A stretch of DNA of 64,000 nucleotides from Silene conica (GCA_029255685.2 CM055313.2:73944641-74008640), one strand, 5' to 3'; shown: positions 31,314 to 44,000, numbered from the stretch's first letter. Notes: generated by a model not told the origin, from the sequence alone. A program made the numbers and translations.

Positions 31314-34300
31314 CTATGTATAGCGCATAACCGCTGACTATATGCCTAAGACCTGACCAAACCTCTCGATGTACTAACCTACACCGAACACGGGGACCGG
31401 AGCGCATATAGCACGACCTCCAACTACGGGAGCGCATGAGCACGGCCTCTGACCAATCCCGAACATAGCTTAGAAAAATCTCATAACATGGGTGGCGTTA
31501 GTTCATTACAATGATACACAAATCGTATCACCGCTATCTATTCACAAACAAGACAACATACCCGTTACCAACACAATTTAGAATGACATAATCGTCATCC
31601 AAACACAAGCAAGGCAACATAACCGTTACCCGCATTAACTTAAGATAACATAACCGTTATCAAATTACAACTTAAGCTAACATAACCGTTAACAAATTAC
31701 AATTTAAGCTAACATAACTGTCAACTAACTCATTTAATATAATACCCGTAAAATCCGTCAATAAAATAAAATGGGAAATTTATTGACAGAACAGGTAACG
31801 CTAATAGAGACACGTAAAACCGTCGCATGCATCGTTTTACGTCACATAATCGTTAGTCGTACACTCTAGACAAATAGACCAATGCATGTCTAGACAAATG
31901 GACAAATGCATGTCTAGACATGTGGACCAATGCATGCCTAGACATTTGGCCTATGCATGAAGAGGGCATTTGGCATGTGCATGAGGACATTTGGCATGTG
32001 TATGAGGAGACCTCTTCCACTTTGTACCCCATTTCCCACGCCATTTCCATTCTCCCATCAGATTTCATTCACACACAAAAAAAAATATAGAGAGAAAGAT
32101 AGAGAGAAATCATGAAGAAGAAGAGAAAGCTAAGGAGGGAGACGTTTCATAGCATGAAGTCTTCACTTAGTAAGCCTATGAAAACTATTTTTATTCTGAT
32201 TCATCATCATATAAACACGTATTCACATATTCTTAAATCATATAACACCACTCAAACAATTTTTACTCATGCATGCAAATGATTAAACCTAGTAAAAACC
32301 GTTATTTTTGTCAAAAACGTAGCATGCATGTGGTAGGTCTGTAATCACGAGTTAAAATCGATATTTTCAGATGAAAAAATATATGATGTTGTATTTGTCA
32401 TCTTGAGTATGCTCACTAAAATTCGTAACATTTGCATGCACCATATGTAAATGAAAAATCAAATACTACAGCATGTTTTCTGTCTAGCCGAAACACTAGA
32501 TCTCACTTAAGGAGTCATAAAACCATATCTACAAAATTAATCAGTCTCTAAACTTTTAATATGTTAAACTAAATGAATATAGATAATAATGGGACTTGGA
32601 ATCAACCTGTTTCGTTTATTTAAGAAGGATTTATGATGTAAAACATTTTATGACTCAGTTTCTGACCACTGTTATTAAAACGAGATTTTTGATCTGATAA
32701 ACCCTTTTTTGAGACAACATGCACGGCTAACAATATTTTGTAGACTCATAATGGAATCCAATAAAGATGAAAATATGATGTTTTGAATTTATTATGATTT
32801 TTACAAGTGTTGTAATCTGGAAAAACGTTAAAATATTTTAATTAGTTTTACTGGTTAAAAACTTACAATCTCCATAAAAGGGTTATTAATTTATACTTCT
32901 AAAAAAAATCAGTGACCCATCTTTTCACCATGTTAAATTTTAATGAATGTAAAGTTTATTAGGCTTTCGTTTCGACGAGTTTCGACATGTTAAGAACATT
33001 TACTACCCCATAACTTTTTAAGACTCATCTTTGGACCAACTTTATTAAACTGTAAATTTGGACCCTTTAAAGACGTTTTTAGATTCTGACCATCAAGACA
33101 ATAAAGTAATAGGACTCACTAAGGAATCAAACCCCAATGGTCTCACCTTAGAATGTTTAGTAACGAAGGAGATATGTCAATTTAAAGTTTCTGCTTCAAA
33201 TCTGTAAAACCGAGAAGATTAGAAGATGTTGCATAATTTATGACAAGTAGCTAAGTAATGATCGAACATATAAGTAACTATAATTTTAAATATATATATT
33301 GTAGAGTCGGGATTCGTAGAAGAGGCTCTCTAACCATTAACCGCTCGCAAGGTAAGGGAAACGCTTATCCGTACACTCTTATTAAACCGTTGCGATTTGT
33401 TACAACCTTAAGACTTCTGGTTATATTGAATTATTTATATTGGTTGAATTTATTTTACAAAATGATCATGGACAAAGATTGGTTTGTTTTGATCTCTTGA
33501 AACAGGATTGTGTTTAATATGGAAAAGAAGTGTTTTATGATTTTAAAAGTTTTGGGAACCAAAACCGTTTTGCTTTTCTACAAGCTTATGATGAGTTATC
33601 AAATTTGAAGGAAATATCTTGGTTATTTGGAAATGGATTCTCATGGTTTGAAACGGTTTTGGTAGAAGGGTAGGTTGTTCCATAATAAGGGACTTCCTAT
33701 ACAGAGCTTCTGATGGGGGTTAGTTGATCGAGACCCCGTCCTCTTATCTTCCTCTTTGGGGTTGGCCCTTAGAGGGATGTGCACACTCGGGATTCTAGGA
33801 CAATTTAGTACATGATTTGGTGAACCTCGTCTTATCCGGTTTAGGGCGAGTGGATCTTCTTCATACGACCTCTATCCAAATATATACCGACGCTGGAAAT
33901 TGTTGGAAAGAAATGTTTTCTTTAATTTGGAATTATCTTGAAAGGTTGGATATGGATTTGAATATTTTGGAACACTTATGTTGTTCGTAATTATTTGAAA
34001 TTATTTGTTCCCCTTCAATTAACAGTGGCAATTCTGATACTCTGTTTTCAATCTTTCGAAACACTTTTGTTACGCATTATTTTAAAATGTCTTTTAAGTT
34101 ATGATTTCATATTTCGTTTATTCTTTATGCGGATTGTTTACCTTACTCAACATTATTGTTGACCCTTTTATTTGTTTTGTCCTTGCTTGGACCTGCGGTG
34201 ATCACAAACTGTGTGAGCAGATCGTGTGACAGGTACTCGTGGTAATTAGTCGTGGGATGCACATGAGAGCGCGCTTAATAGTTTCAATCAAAGACAAATG

Positions 34301-34536
34301 TTTAAAGACTTTTGTCTTTCTTTTCGATCGTTGAACTTTATTTTCGCTTCCGCAAACTTTAAATTTGGTTGTAATCGGATTTTATCCTTTGGATTTTAAA
34401 TTGAATTAGACAATTACCTATTTTATTTCATGTCTAGGTACTACTGCCATATTTGGTTAAATTGTGACACAACCATGATCCGAATTTTTACTTGAGAACC
34501 CTATTTACAAATAAAGAGGATTATGGGGGTGTTACA
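31314..34536 (+). mobile_element. Gypsy/chromovirus LTR remnants, plus orientation at the right end
   Basis: The right end ATGGGGGTGTTACA has the form of a chromovirus LTR 3' terminus (compare GGGGTTTTACA of the Tekay LTR at 40910). Within it are a possible leader start near 32080 ('aatatagagagaaagatagag'), a possible splice donor CGCAAG|GTAAGGG near 33350, 'gagaccccgtcc' near 33740 and 'acaggtactcgtgg' near 34230, parallel in order to the Tekay LTR. The leftmost ~430 bp, with repeated 'acataaccgttac', may be another LTR fragment in minus orientation. No coding domain is visible. Confidence 0.45.
31868..32010. repeat. ~25-bp minisatellite around 'CATGTCTAGACA'
   Basis: Five to six degenerate units of the form 'aaatgcatgtctagacaaatgg', drifting to 'gacatttggcatgtgcatgag'. 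The Ser/His/Val/Leu repeat frame on the minus strand is a by-product. Confidence 0.75.
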
Positions 34537-36193
34537 TTTAATATACATGAGCCACAATCCAAACAAGACAACGCATAAGCTAGTTTCTAGAAGTTATTTT
34601 GTAACGTACGGGAGCCGGTTTCCCTTCCGGTTGCCGGTCGAGGGGTCTTCCTCCTCAACTTAGCTTCTGAAAACGGCTTAGGCATTTACTCACACAATAA
34701 TAACAGAATCACCCAAGTATACAACTCACATGAGCAATAAATAAGGAGAATTCATTTGACAAGTCTCATTCTACAAGTTTACATTTCATTCGGAAATACA
34801 ATAAACTGAAATTATATGACAAGTCTTATGTCGTAAACATGTGATTTAAACGATAAAAGATGGACGGAATTCGAGTCAAGAATCATACATTATATATTAT
34901 ACACTTCTTAACACAAGTCTTATAAACATTTAACATAGTCAAGCAATGTCCGAACAAGCGGTAAAACAATAGCCAAAACAGCCCCAAAACAGCCCGCAAG
35001 CCACGACAAACACAACCAAAAATGCAGGCTGCAAAGGCTGGTCGCAGCCTGCGCATGGTCAGGCCGTAGGCCTGCGTGGCTGGCCGCAGCCTGCGGTTCT
35101 CACGGGCAGCAGCTAGGCAGCGCGCGGCAGCATCGGTTCTCAGCCCCGCTGTTACTCACTACGATTAGCATATGTAATTGACGCGTTAGAGGCAGCATAA
35201 CATCCCATCAATCACGCATATATACCAATGTTTAACGTAACCAAACAACGGTAAGCAAGATTAACAATCTTTAACATGGGTTAATTCAATCGGAAATCAC
35301 AATATCGCTATGAATGAACTAAGCATATGATAGATACTAATTTACCTATTAACCACAGCCAAAATCCTTATTCATTGTTACCAATCAACATGAAATTCAT
35401 CTCAATCAATTGAATAATGAACTAAACCACAAAATACAACATAATTTCAGAAATTAAACCACACAATCAATTTTTGACTTAAAGTCGAGTAAACTCTCAA
35501 AGTTACCTTTAAAGCTCTTCAAATCTTGAAGGAAACTCGTCAATGAAGTCCAAGTATCCATCCTTGCTCACAATCTTCGAGAAATCAAACCAAAAACGAA
35601 ATCCTAGAAAAACGGGTTTTCAGAAAACTCAATGAGACTAGCTTTTGTTTACATGAAAAGAAGGAGAATAAGAAGAGGAGAATGTACATATAACGTACAC
35701 AAAATTTGAGCAAGAAACGAATGAGTTGTGGCCGGATTTGTGTTCTTGAAGAATCACCAACAATGGGAATTTGGGGGATTTCTTTGTTTTGAAGGGGATG
35801 AAGAAGTGATGAGTGTTGTGAGGAAAACACAACATACGGAGTATAAGGGAGATTTGAGTCGGAAATGACTCGGAATTCATTTAATGAGTCGGAATGGTCG
35901 GATTTGGCTAATTAAGACGAAAATGATATCTTAAGACTATTATGACTCAAGATAGAATAAATTATACAAACTGATTACAATTTACGAAAATATCTGTCAT
36001 ACCTGTCATTTTCAAAAATCAAAGCCGAAACTTAAGAATTATGAAACTCGAAATATCGTTTGAACTAATATGCTTAAAAATGAAATATTCATATTATTAA
36101 ATATGTTTACATAATTTCATGAAATATAATTTATTCTCGAAATTAAAGTAAAATCTTTAAAAATTGTAAGACGGAAAATAGCGGGGTGTTACA
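34537..36193 (-). mobile_element. Chromovirus-type LTR, minus orientation, 3' part missing
   Basis: On the minus strand it begins TGTAACACCCCGCTATTTTCC at 36193. It then shows, in the same order as the Tekay LTR at 37970, a promoter/leader zone, a GC-rich hairpin-forming stretch (35020-35110, with GCAGGCTGC pairing GCAGCCTGC) and the conserved motif ending AAGGGAAACCGGCTC (34611-34652). Sequence similarity outside these motifs is low. It is truncated at its downstream end where it meets the plus-oriented LTR end at 34536. Confidence 0.6.
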
Positions 36194-36999
36194 CTTAAGA
36201 TTATGGACAATAAGTAGTAATATGGTATTGACTACTTAGATGTGATAATTGCACTTATCGTTTGAGTTATCAATAACTCTTTCTATTACTCTGTCATATT
36301 CAAATGGGTTGTAGAGACAAGTTTAAACCTCAATAAAGTGAACTATAATTGACGTTGTAATCATCCATAGTTATTACCATGAGGGGACGACTCAAAGTAG
36401 CTAGAGTGTGATGTGATTGATGGCAAGTTCAAGTGCCATAGAGTCATGCGGGATGACTAGTCGATCACACTGGCAGACGGTTTGGAACACTCTGTCGGAC
36501 AAGTGACTGCTTTTATAGAGCTCTGGGAATTTTATTCATATAAATAGTCTGGTCGTGACAGGAGCTACTACCGTACGTATTCTGAATGAGTCGATTATTT
36601 GATTAATGACTATTCGCCTAAGGTGGCATAGTTTCATAGTAACTTTGATTTATGTCCTAACACCTTCATAAATGGGGTTTATAAAGGCATATTTTGGGTT
36701 ATGATGAGTCGTGGCTAGCTGAAGGGAATGAGGCGATTGGGAATTGTCCACCCCTTGTCAGGGTTGACCAAAATCTCAAGGCCACTCGAGGAGCAGTTAA
36801 TTGGAAATGCGTGGCCACGCTCGGAAGGTATCTATGGTAGATAATTCCGGTCAAAACAGTTATATTTCCAGATCGAGAAAAACCACTCTAGAAATGATCA
36901 CTTGTAAGTACGACCTGTGATGATGTCTTGCATTGAGTAAGAAATTGTAATAGGACAAGAGAATAGGTGACGCACACGTGTATTGGACAAGTGGGATAT
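36194..36999 (+). other. 3' untranslated region and polypurine tract of the Copia element
   Basis: Non-coding sequence immediately upstream of a family A LTR. It ends with ACAAGTGGGATAT, a typical Copia polypurine tract, directly before TGTTCGAGTAAG. This identifies the following LTR as a 3' LTR. No open reading frame of coding character. Confidence 0.55.
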
Positions 37000-38914
37000 T
37001 GTTCGAGTAAGTGTCGTCAACAATAGTGCGATCACATAATTTATTATAATCATTAAATCTCATACATATTTATATATGTTGAATACGGAAAGTGATAAAT
37101 TATAAGTCGATTGATCAACATTTATCAGTAATGATTGGATTTCTAAAGTTTGACATTATTGTCATGTCATGGTGATGATCAGTCGATCCCTTGAGGTCGC
37201 ACCTAAAGGATGATGTCCTAATCATTGAGATTATGTAAGATTAGATTTCGATAAAATAAATAGTTATTTTATTAAAGTCGATAAATGTTATCGTAATTTT
37301 ATAGATAAGAGTTATCGGTTAGTTGCGATTGCAATTGAATTGTAGATCATATTGACGAAAATGAAATGACACTTTTTACACATAAAATTGGTAATTGGTA
37401 CTTAAATGTTACGTATTATTTATATGATAAGAAATTGTATTTAAATTGTTTAAATACACATTTATAAATTACTAATAGTCATTTATCATGTGATATGTCA
37501 CACTTGTGACACATTACAAATGACAAAATGTTAAGTGTAAAATGGAACACATTTTACAAAATGGGAACCATGTATTAGGGGCTATTGTAGGTAGTTGTGA
37601 GTTTTTTTTATTTTAGTCTAATTTTAAATTGGGCAAAATGATTACTTGAAGACTACTTATTGTCTACCTATGATATGGAAAATAGAAAAAAGAAGGGAAC
37701 TCTTCCATTTGCATGTGACTGGCCAAGGAAAAGAAGAGGAAGGTTTCCTCTCTTTAAAAAGAGTTGATCACATTTCTTATCATACACACTTTGTCATTTT
37801 AAAAATAAAATTTCACTTACATCTAAAACTTCTCTCTAGAAATTTTAGAAGTTCATTTTTATAATATTACATCAATATATATACTAGTGTAGTATAATAG
37901 TAATATTATTTTAAGGTTTACTACTTTAATATATTAGTATATGTTATTAGTAGTTTTGATTAAGGTTCATGTAACATCCCGTATTTTCGTAAAATCTAAT
38001 TTAAGCGTTTTTAATTATTTTAAATAATAAAAATAATAATTTAGTAATTTATTTCGAAAGACTTTAATTTAATAAGTAAGATCCGTCTTAAGAACCTCCA
38101 GTCCTTAAGACGAATACAAACTTGGCATTGTTTAAAGATCCGACTTAAATAACCGTTCTTATAATCCGACCCGTTCTTTTAATACGGAAAGGACACCACT
38201 TGTGTACCCTACTTAAATAAGATGTCGACATAATCATCCTCAACATTTCATTTTCACAGCAATCACCTTTTCTCCTAAAACCTCCATAAACCTTTCCTTC
38301 TTTTGTGAAATTCTCCATCATCCGTCCTTCAAATCGCGAAAGTAAGTACGTTTTCGGAATCCTCGTTCGATTTCCTAGTCATCCGTCACTTTCGTTTTTC
38401 ATTTCGTCGACTTTGAAAAACGGGCTGTTTTCTCTTAATTTCGTTTTACGGGCTTAAAATCCGTTTCTATGCTTGTAGGTGTTGGCTTGGAGGATCCAGA
38501 GACCGATAGCTACGTTGTTGAAGACGATCTTTAGCCGGATTAGCTTGAGAGGTGACGATAATGAGAAACTCGGCCTATTTGTGAATATTAGCACTTTTGT
38601 TGTTGATCTTGTTATGATTTCTGAATTTGGTTTAAGTTTGATGATTTACGGACTTAGTAACATGTTTAGGATTGTTCCTATGTGTGGAATTCATGCCCTT
38701 TGATGTTGAAACATGTTTATATGTGATTTTCAGTTTTTCATAATTTTAAGACGGATACTTAGTATAATTGCTCAAGGATTGTTATGGGATTTACGTGCTG
38801 GTAGATTAGTGGTTTTTGGTGTTTGAAATTGTTGGGAAACCTTTAATGGTAGTCTTGCTTGAATTATGGTGTCGATTATCAAAGTTTTCATATGTTGCGT
38901 TTTTGCGAAAATGC

Positions 38915-39325
38915 GTTACAGGCTCTCTGAGCCGGTCGACCGACCGGCCGCCGGTCGACCGGCTGGGAGAGCGACTTGGGTATTTTGCGAGATTTTTAGA
39001 ATTCAGGCCTTGGGACTGCCAGCCGGCCGACCGGCTGCCTGCCGACCGGCTGGTGGTCATTTTCCTTGTATGGTGCGTTCTTGCGTAAACCATAGTTAGA
39101 TGGGAGCCCAGCCGGCAGACCGGCCGCCTGCCAGCCGGCTGGGAGTGCATATGGGGATGGATACGAATTTTTAGTAAAGGCTAGGGAATGGGGTTCCCAG
39201 CCGGCCGACCGGCTGCCTGCCGACCGGCTGGGAGTCCTTCTTGGTGTTTCTCGGTTTTGAAAAGAGATGTAGGCTGAGGGATCACCAGCCGGCCGACCGA
39301 CTGCCTGCCGACCGGCTGGGGACCC
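38915..39325 (+). repeat. Five GC-rich hairpins in the Tekay LTR
   Basis: Five units centred near 38945, 39035, 39120, 39210 and 39305 share AGCCGGCCGACCGGCTG..CCGACCGGCTG. Each is a strong inverted repeat. The outer arms differ between units yet stay largely complementary: for instance GACTGCCAGCC faces GGCTGGTGGTC, and GGTTCCCAGCC faces GGCTGGGAGTCC, where the differences are G.U-compatible on the plus strand. The 3' LTR has the same set at about 46524-46933. The Pro/Ala/Gly/Arg-rich reading frames over them are artefacts. Confidence 0.8.
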
Positions 39326-39617
39326 CTGTAAGTCATTTTTAGTTTTTGGAAATTTAATCGTAACTTTCAAACGGTTGATCGGTTTTGATTGAAACTCGTT
39401 TTGTATGCCTTTGACATGTATTTGAGGTCCCCGGTGTACGGGCAACATCATATTGGGTTCGAGAACGGAGTAAGGATAGAGACCCCCCGGTCGGGTAACC
39501 GAAAGGGAAACCGGCTCTCCCTCACTTAGTTCTCGGGGTCAATTAAGTGTTGATTAGAGGATAAGAAAAGTAGAACTAGTGTTTAGTTCATAGACTTTGG
39601 TTGATATTGCATTGATG

Positions 39618-40190
39618 CGTATTAAGTTATGCCTTAAGCTGGCCTCTGAACTTAATACGTGGGTTGTTTGTCATATATGGGGATATGCCTTAAGCTGGCC
39701 TCTGAGCCCTATATGTGTATGTTTGTCGTGTCTGGAACATGCCTTAAGCTGGCCTCTGAGTTCAGACATGTGTGATAGTGATCGCGTCAGAACATGCCAT
39801 AAGTTGGCCTCTGAGTCTGACGAGTAGAGCAGCTGCACAACGGGATAGCTAAGGAACTGACACCTTGCCCGGAGTGCAGATGTTTGGTGCTAGAACATGC
39901 CTTAAGCTGGCCTATGAGTTTAGTACCTTGTGATGTAGTGAAGGGACATGCCTTAAGCTGGCCTCTGAGTCCTTTACTTTTGGATGCTAGTCTATGCCTT
40001 AAGTTGGCCGCTGAGTCTAGTGTCTTGCTGATTGGCAGGTCCATGCCTTAAGTTGGCCTCTGAGTCCTTGCTTGCTGAATGATTTGGTGTTTAGGTTATG
40101 TCTTAAGCTGACCGCTGAACCTTTTCACCTGCTGAACGACTTGGTATTAGGTTATGTCTTAAGTTGACCGCTGAACCTTTTACTTGCTGA
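39618..40190 (+). repeat. Array of ten stem-loops with constant loop and unit-specific stems
   Basis: ATGCCTTAAGCTGGCCTCTG, with small variants, occurs ten times at about 39629, 39684, 39738, 39794, 39895, 39948, 39993, 40042, 40097 and 40153. In each unit the bases on either side are inverted repeats of one another but unrelated to those of other units: CGTATTAAGTT/AACTTAATACG, CGTCAGA/TCTGACG, GGTGCTAGA/TTTAGTACC, AGTGAAGGG/TCCTTTACT, GATGCTAG/CTAGTGTC. Many departures from Watson-Crick pairing are G.U in the plus-strand RNA; a few units have bulges or short internal loops. The same array is in the 3' LTR at about 47226-47798. Confidence 0.88.
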
Positions 40191-40912
40191 TTCTATCTGT
40201 TTGCCTTGAGTTGGTACGTGTCAGATATAGACATGGTTGATGATGAGTAAATGTATATCTGTTAAGTTGTGGTTTAATCATCCAAGGCATTGGATGACTC
40301 TTAGTTCGGTTTCATAAATAATTTGATTGAAAGACCCCCCGACTGGGTAACCAGTAGGGAAACCGGCTCTCCTTCCTATTTGTTTATGAAGTTGGTTGAG
40401 AGCCGTGCACTGTAATCGCTTGATAGTAAGTGATAAGATAATGAGATGTTTATGCTTCACATGTCGATATATGTTGGAGTGTTCTGTATTGTTTATATGT
40501 TACGTGTTGTCACAAAAGGTGGCTAGGAGAACTCTAGTCACTCCCCACTGATTGTGGCGTACATGTTTTCATGTATGTAGGTACATGCAGGGTTGGAGAT
40601 CGGGGTTGCAGGAGAGCTAGCGAGTGATGATCCATTCATCAGTTGACTTACCCGTTTACGCTTAGCTAGACTCTTAGACTTTTGTTGTTTACGTTTTGGT
40701 GCCTGTAGGGATGTTCCATCCCAGGCTGTGTATATATTTCATTTCCTTACTTAGAACTGCTACTTATCTATTGTTGTTTATATCAGTTCTGTTTCCAGTT
40801 TCAGTTTAAAGCTTCTCGCATGTTAGTTTAGTTTGCTAAAAAGTTTTAATTCCGCTGCAATTTTGGTACTTTTATGTGTTTATATTTCCGCTTTCGCGAG
40901 GGGTTTTACAGT

Positions 40913-40924
40913 TGGTATCAGAGC
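40913..40924 (+). promoter_or_regulatory. Primer-binding site (tRNA-Met) of the Tekay element
   Basis: TGGTATCAGAGC lies two bases after the 5' LTR end and is complementary to the 3' end of initiator tRNA-Met. Confidence 0.9.
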
Positions 40925-41076
40925 ATTATTGCTCCCGACGCACTCATGTGACCCCCAACCTTAACTTGACCAAGTAAACAAATAATGAATGAGAGATGGG
41001 TAGATCTAAGGACTTATTTTGTAGTCTATTTGTGATTGCTAATTGCTAAGCTAATCCTTGTTTTCTCTTTTGAAGG

Positions 41077-44000
41077 ATGGTGAGACCTAGAGCTGCTGAT
41101 AACATCGTACTCCAAGCAATTCAGCATTTGCTTGAAACTCAGAGACAGCAAGCAGAGAATGTTCCACCTCCTCCACCGCCGGGTGGCGAAACTAATCGTC
41201 CGGGTAGCTTTTCCTGGATTGCCTCTCAGATGTCCCGAAGCCATGTTAGGACCTACGGAGGCGAGGCTGACCCAGTAGCCCTCACAGAGTGGTTCAGAGA
41301 GATGGAAAAGAGCTTCACCTTGTACTCAGTCGTTAGGGAGGATAGAGTGCGTTTAGCCGCTCACTTCCTGACATTGGAGGCTGACCGTTGGTGGGCGTTG
41401 GCTGGACCTACCGCTGTTCTTGACCCGATGTTCGATTGGGAGGCTTTCAAAGACAGGCTCGAGGTGAGGTTTTACCCCAAGGAGTTGAGATCGCAGAGGT
41501 TGAAAGAATTTATGGATTTGAAGCAAGGCAAGATGACCGTTCAGGAGTTTACTGACAAGTTCAACCAGTTAGCTCACTTTGCATCGAGATTTGTTCGTGA
41601 TGAGGCTGAGAGAGTGTATTTCTACCGAGGGAAGCTAGGGCCGAGGATTGAGAGTATGGTTCGTCGTGACTCTACTTCTTTTGTGGAGGTGTATGACGAT
41701 GCTATTTGGGCCGAGAGTTCTATTCGTGCCATTGATGCTGAGACTCGTGCCGCTACTTCTAGTGTGACTCCTCACCAGAGATCCGTGTACCAGGGGAAGA
41801 GACCATTTGTTCCTTCTACTTCTTCGCCTTCTTCTCAGAAGAAGCGTTTTGAGAGGTTCTCTGCTCCGGTTGCTAAGACCTTTGTTCACACCGACACATC
41901 TCCTAGTGTTTGCCACCGTTGTGGTAAACCTTCTCATCCGGGTTTTGATTGTTTCAAGAATGCTTTCAAGTGCTATACTTGCAATGGATTTGGGCACAAG
42001 TCTTATGAGTGTCCTGAGAGGAACACTGCACTTGGCAAGGCTGCCACTGCTGCTGCAGCAACTAAGGGAGGAAAGCCGAAAGGGAAGATCTTTGTGATGA
42101 CTAGGGCTGAGGCAGAGGCTCATCCAGATATTGTTGCTGGTATCTTTTCTGTTCTTGGCGCTGAGTGCCTTATTTTATTCGATACCGGAGCTTCTTTATC
42201 ATTTATATCAACTCAGTTCGCCGATCGTCTAGCTCTTGAGTCTTCATTGGTTGAGGAGACTTCTATTTCCTTACCTTCTGGAGACGTGTTTTCATGCTCT
42301 TCGTCCCATAGGGATGTTCCTATTATTATTGGTCAAGCCACATTTCCAGCGGACTTACTGAGATTTCCTCTCGAGGAGTTTGACATTATCCTCGGTATGG
42401 ATTGGTTATCGCGATACCATGCTCGCTTCGAGTGTCGCGACCAGAAAATCTGCTTGAGAAGTTCTTCAGGAGTTCGTGTTTCCTATAGGGGAACTCGCCC
42501 TCAAAGGGGTGTTCGTGTTATCTCTTCGATGAAAGCTTCTCATCTTCTTAGGAAGGGTTGCCAAGCCTTCCTGTGTGTTGTTACAGCTGCTACACCATCG
42601 CTACCGAAGCTTGAAGATGTAGCCATTGTTCGTGAGTATCCAGATGTGTTCCCAGATGACTTGCCAGGGATACCGCCAGAGAGATATGTGGAGTTTACTA
42701 TTGAGCTTGTTCCAGGTACCGGACCGATTTCTAAGGCTCCTTACCGTATGGCTCCGCCAGAGTTGAAAGAGTTGAAGCAGCAATTGGAAGAGATGATCGA
42801 GAAGGGTTTCATTAGACCTAGTGCTTCTCCGTGGGGTGCTCCCGTTTTGTTCGTTAAGAAGAAAGATGGTTCCATGAGATTGTGCATCGACTACAGAGAG
42901 TTGAACCGAGTGACCGTGAAGAACAGATATCCTTTGCCTAGGATAGATGACTTGTTTGATCAGTTGAGAGGTGCTGCTAGGTTCTCCAAGATTGATCTTC
43001 GATCGGGTTATCATCAGATTCCAGTGAGAGAGGCTGATATTGCGAAGACTGCTTTTCGTACCAGATATGGGCATTTTGAGTTTGTAGTTATGCCATTTGG
43101 GTTGACTAATGCACCGGCTATTTTTATGGATCAGATGAACCGTACTTTCAGTGAGTATCTTGACACCTGCGTTGTGGTTTTCATTGATGACATCTTGATA
43201 TATTCGAAGACCGATGAGGAACATGCTGAGCATCTTCGATTGATTCTAGGGATTCTGCGCAGACAGAAATGGTTCGCAAAGTTTTCGAAGTGTGAATTTT
43301 GGCTCTCGAAGGTTGCCTTTTTAGGACATGTGATATCCAGCGAGGGTGTGATGGTAGATCCCGCAAAGATAGAGGCTGTAGTTGATTGGGAGAGTCCCAA
43401 GGATGTTAGAGAGATCCGTAGCTTTTTGGGTTTGGCTGGTTATTATCGTAGATTTGTTGAGGATTTCTCGAGATTGGCTCGCCCGATGACTCAGTTACTG
43501 AAGAAAGAAGCCAAATTTGTGTGGACCGACAAGTGTGAGAGTTCTTTCCAGGAGTTGAAGACCAGATTGACTTCCGCCCCCGTGTTAGCTTTGCCAGAGA
43601 TCGGAGTGGATTTTGATGTGTATTGTGATGCTTCGATGTTAGGGCTTGGATGCGTACTGATGCAGAGTGGTAAGGTGATAGCTTATTCATCTAGACAGTT
43701 GAGAGTTCATGAGGTGAACTATCCGACACATGATTTGGAGTTGGCCGCAGTTGTTCATGCTTTGAAGATGTGGCTTCATTACCTGATTGGATCCCATTGC
43801 CGTATTTTCACAGATCACAAGAGTCTTAAGTACATTTTCACTCAGAAAGACCTTAACATGAGATAGAGACGTTGGCTAGAGTTGGTGAAAGATTACGACA
43901 TCGAGTTGTTGTATCATGAGGGAAAAGCCAATGTAGTGGCAGATGCGCTTAGCCGCAAGACTTCTCATTCGATGAGTGCCATGAGAGTATTGCCCGATGA

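Larger units (their letters stand above)
37970..40910 (+). repeat. 5' LTR of the Tekay element
   Basis: It starts TGTAACATCCCGTATTTTCG and ends CGAGGGGTTTTACA. A TATA-like TTAAATAAG lies near 38211. A possible intron in the leader has donor A|GTAAGTACG near 38341 and acceptor TGCTTGTAG near 38478. Downstream lie five GC-rich hairpins (38915-39325), a conserved GACCCC..AACCGGCTC motif twice (39478-39522, 40331-40371) and ten stem-loops with an almost constant loop (39618-40190). Confidence 0.95.

Noticed and set aside
31853-32068. 71-codon minus-strand frame with repeated LSRHALV
   Set aside because: It is produced by the 25-bp minisatellite.
38806-39451. Several Pro/Ser/Gly/Arg-rich frames on both strands
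   Set aside because: They are translations of GC-rich palindromic repeats in the LTR; all frames look alike and none shows coding character.
39618-40190. Regularly spaced repeat array resembling a CRISPR array
   Set aside because: Spacing is irregular, units are inside a eukaryotic LTR and present in both LTR copies, and the flanking arms are inverted repeats of each other. It is a stem-loop array, not CRISPR.
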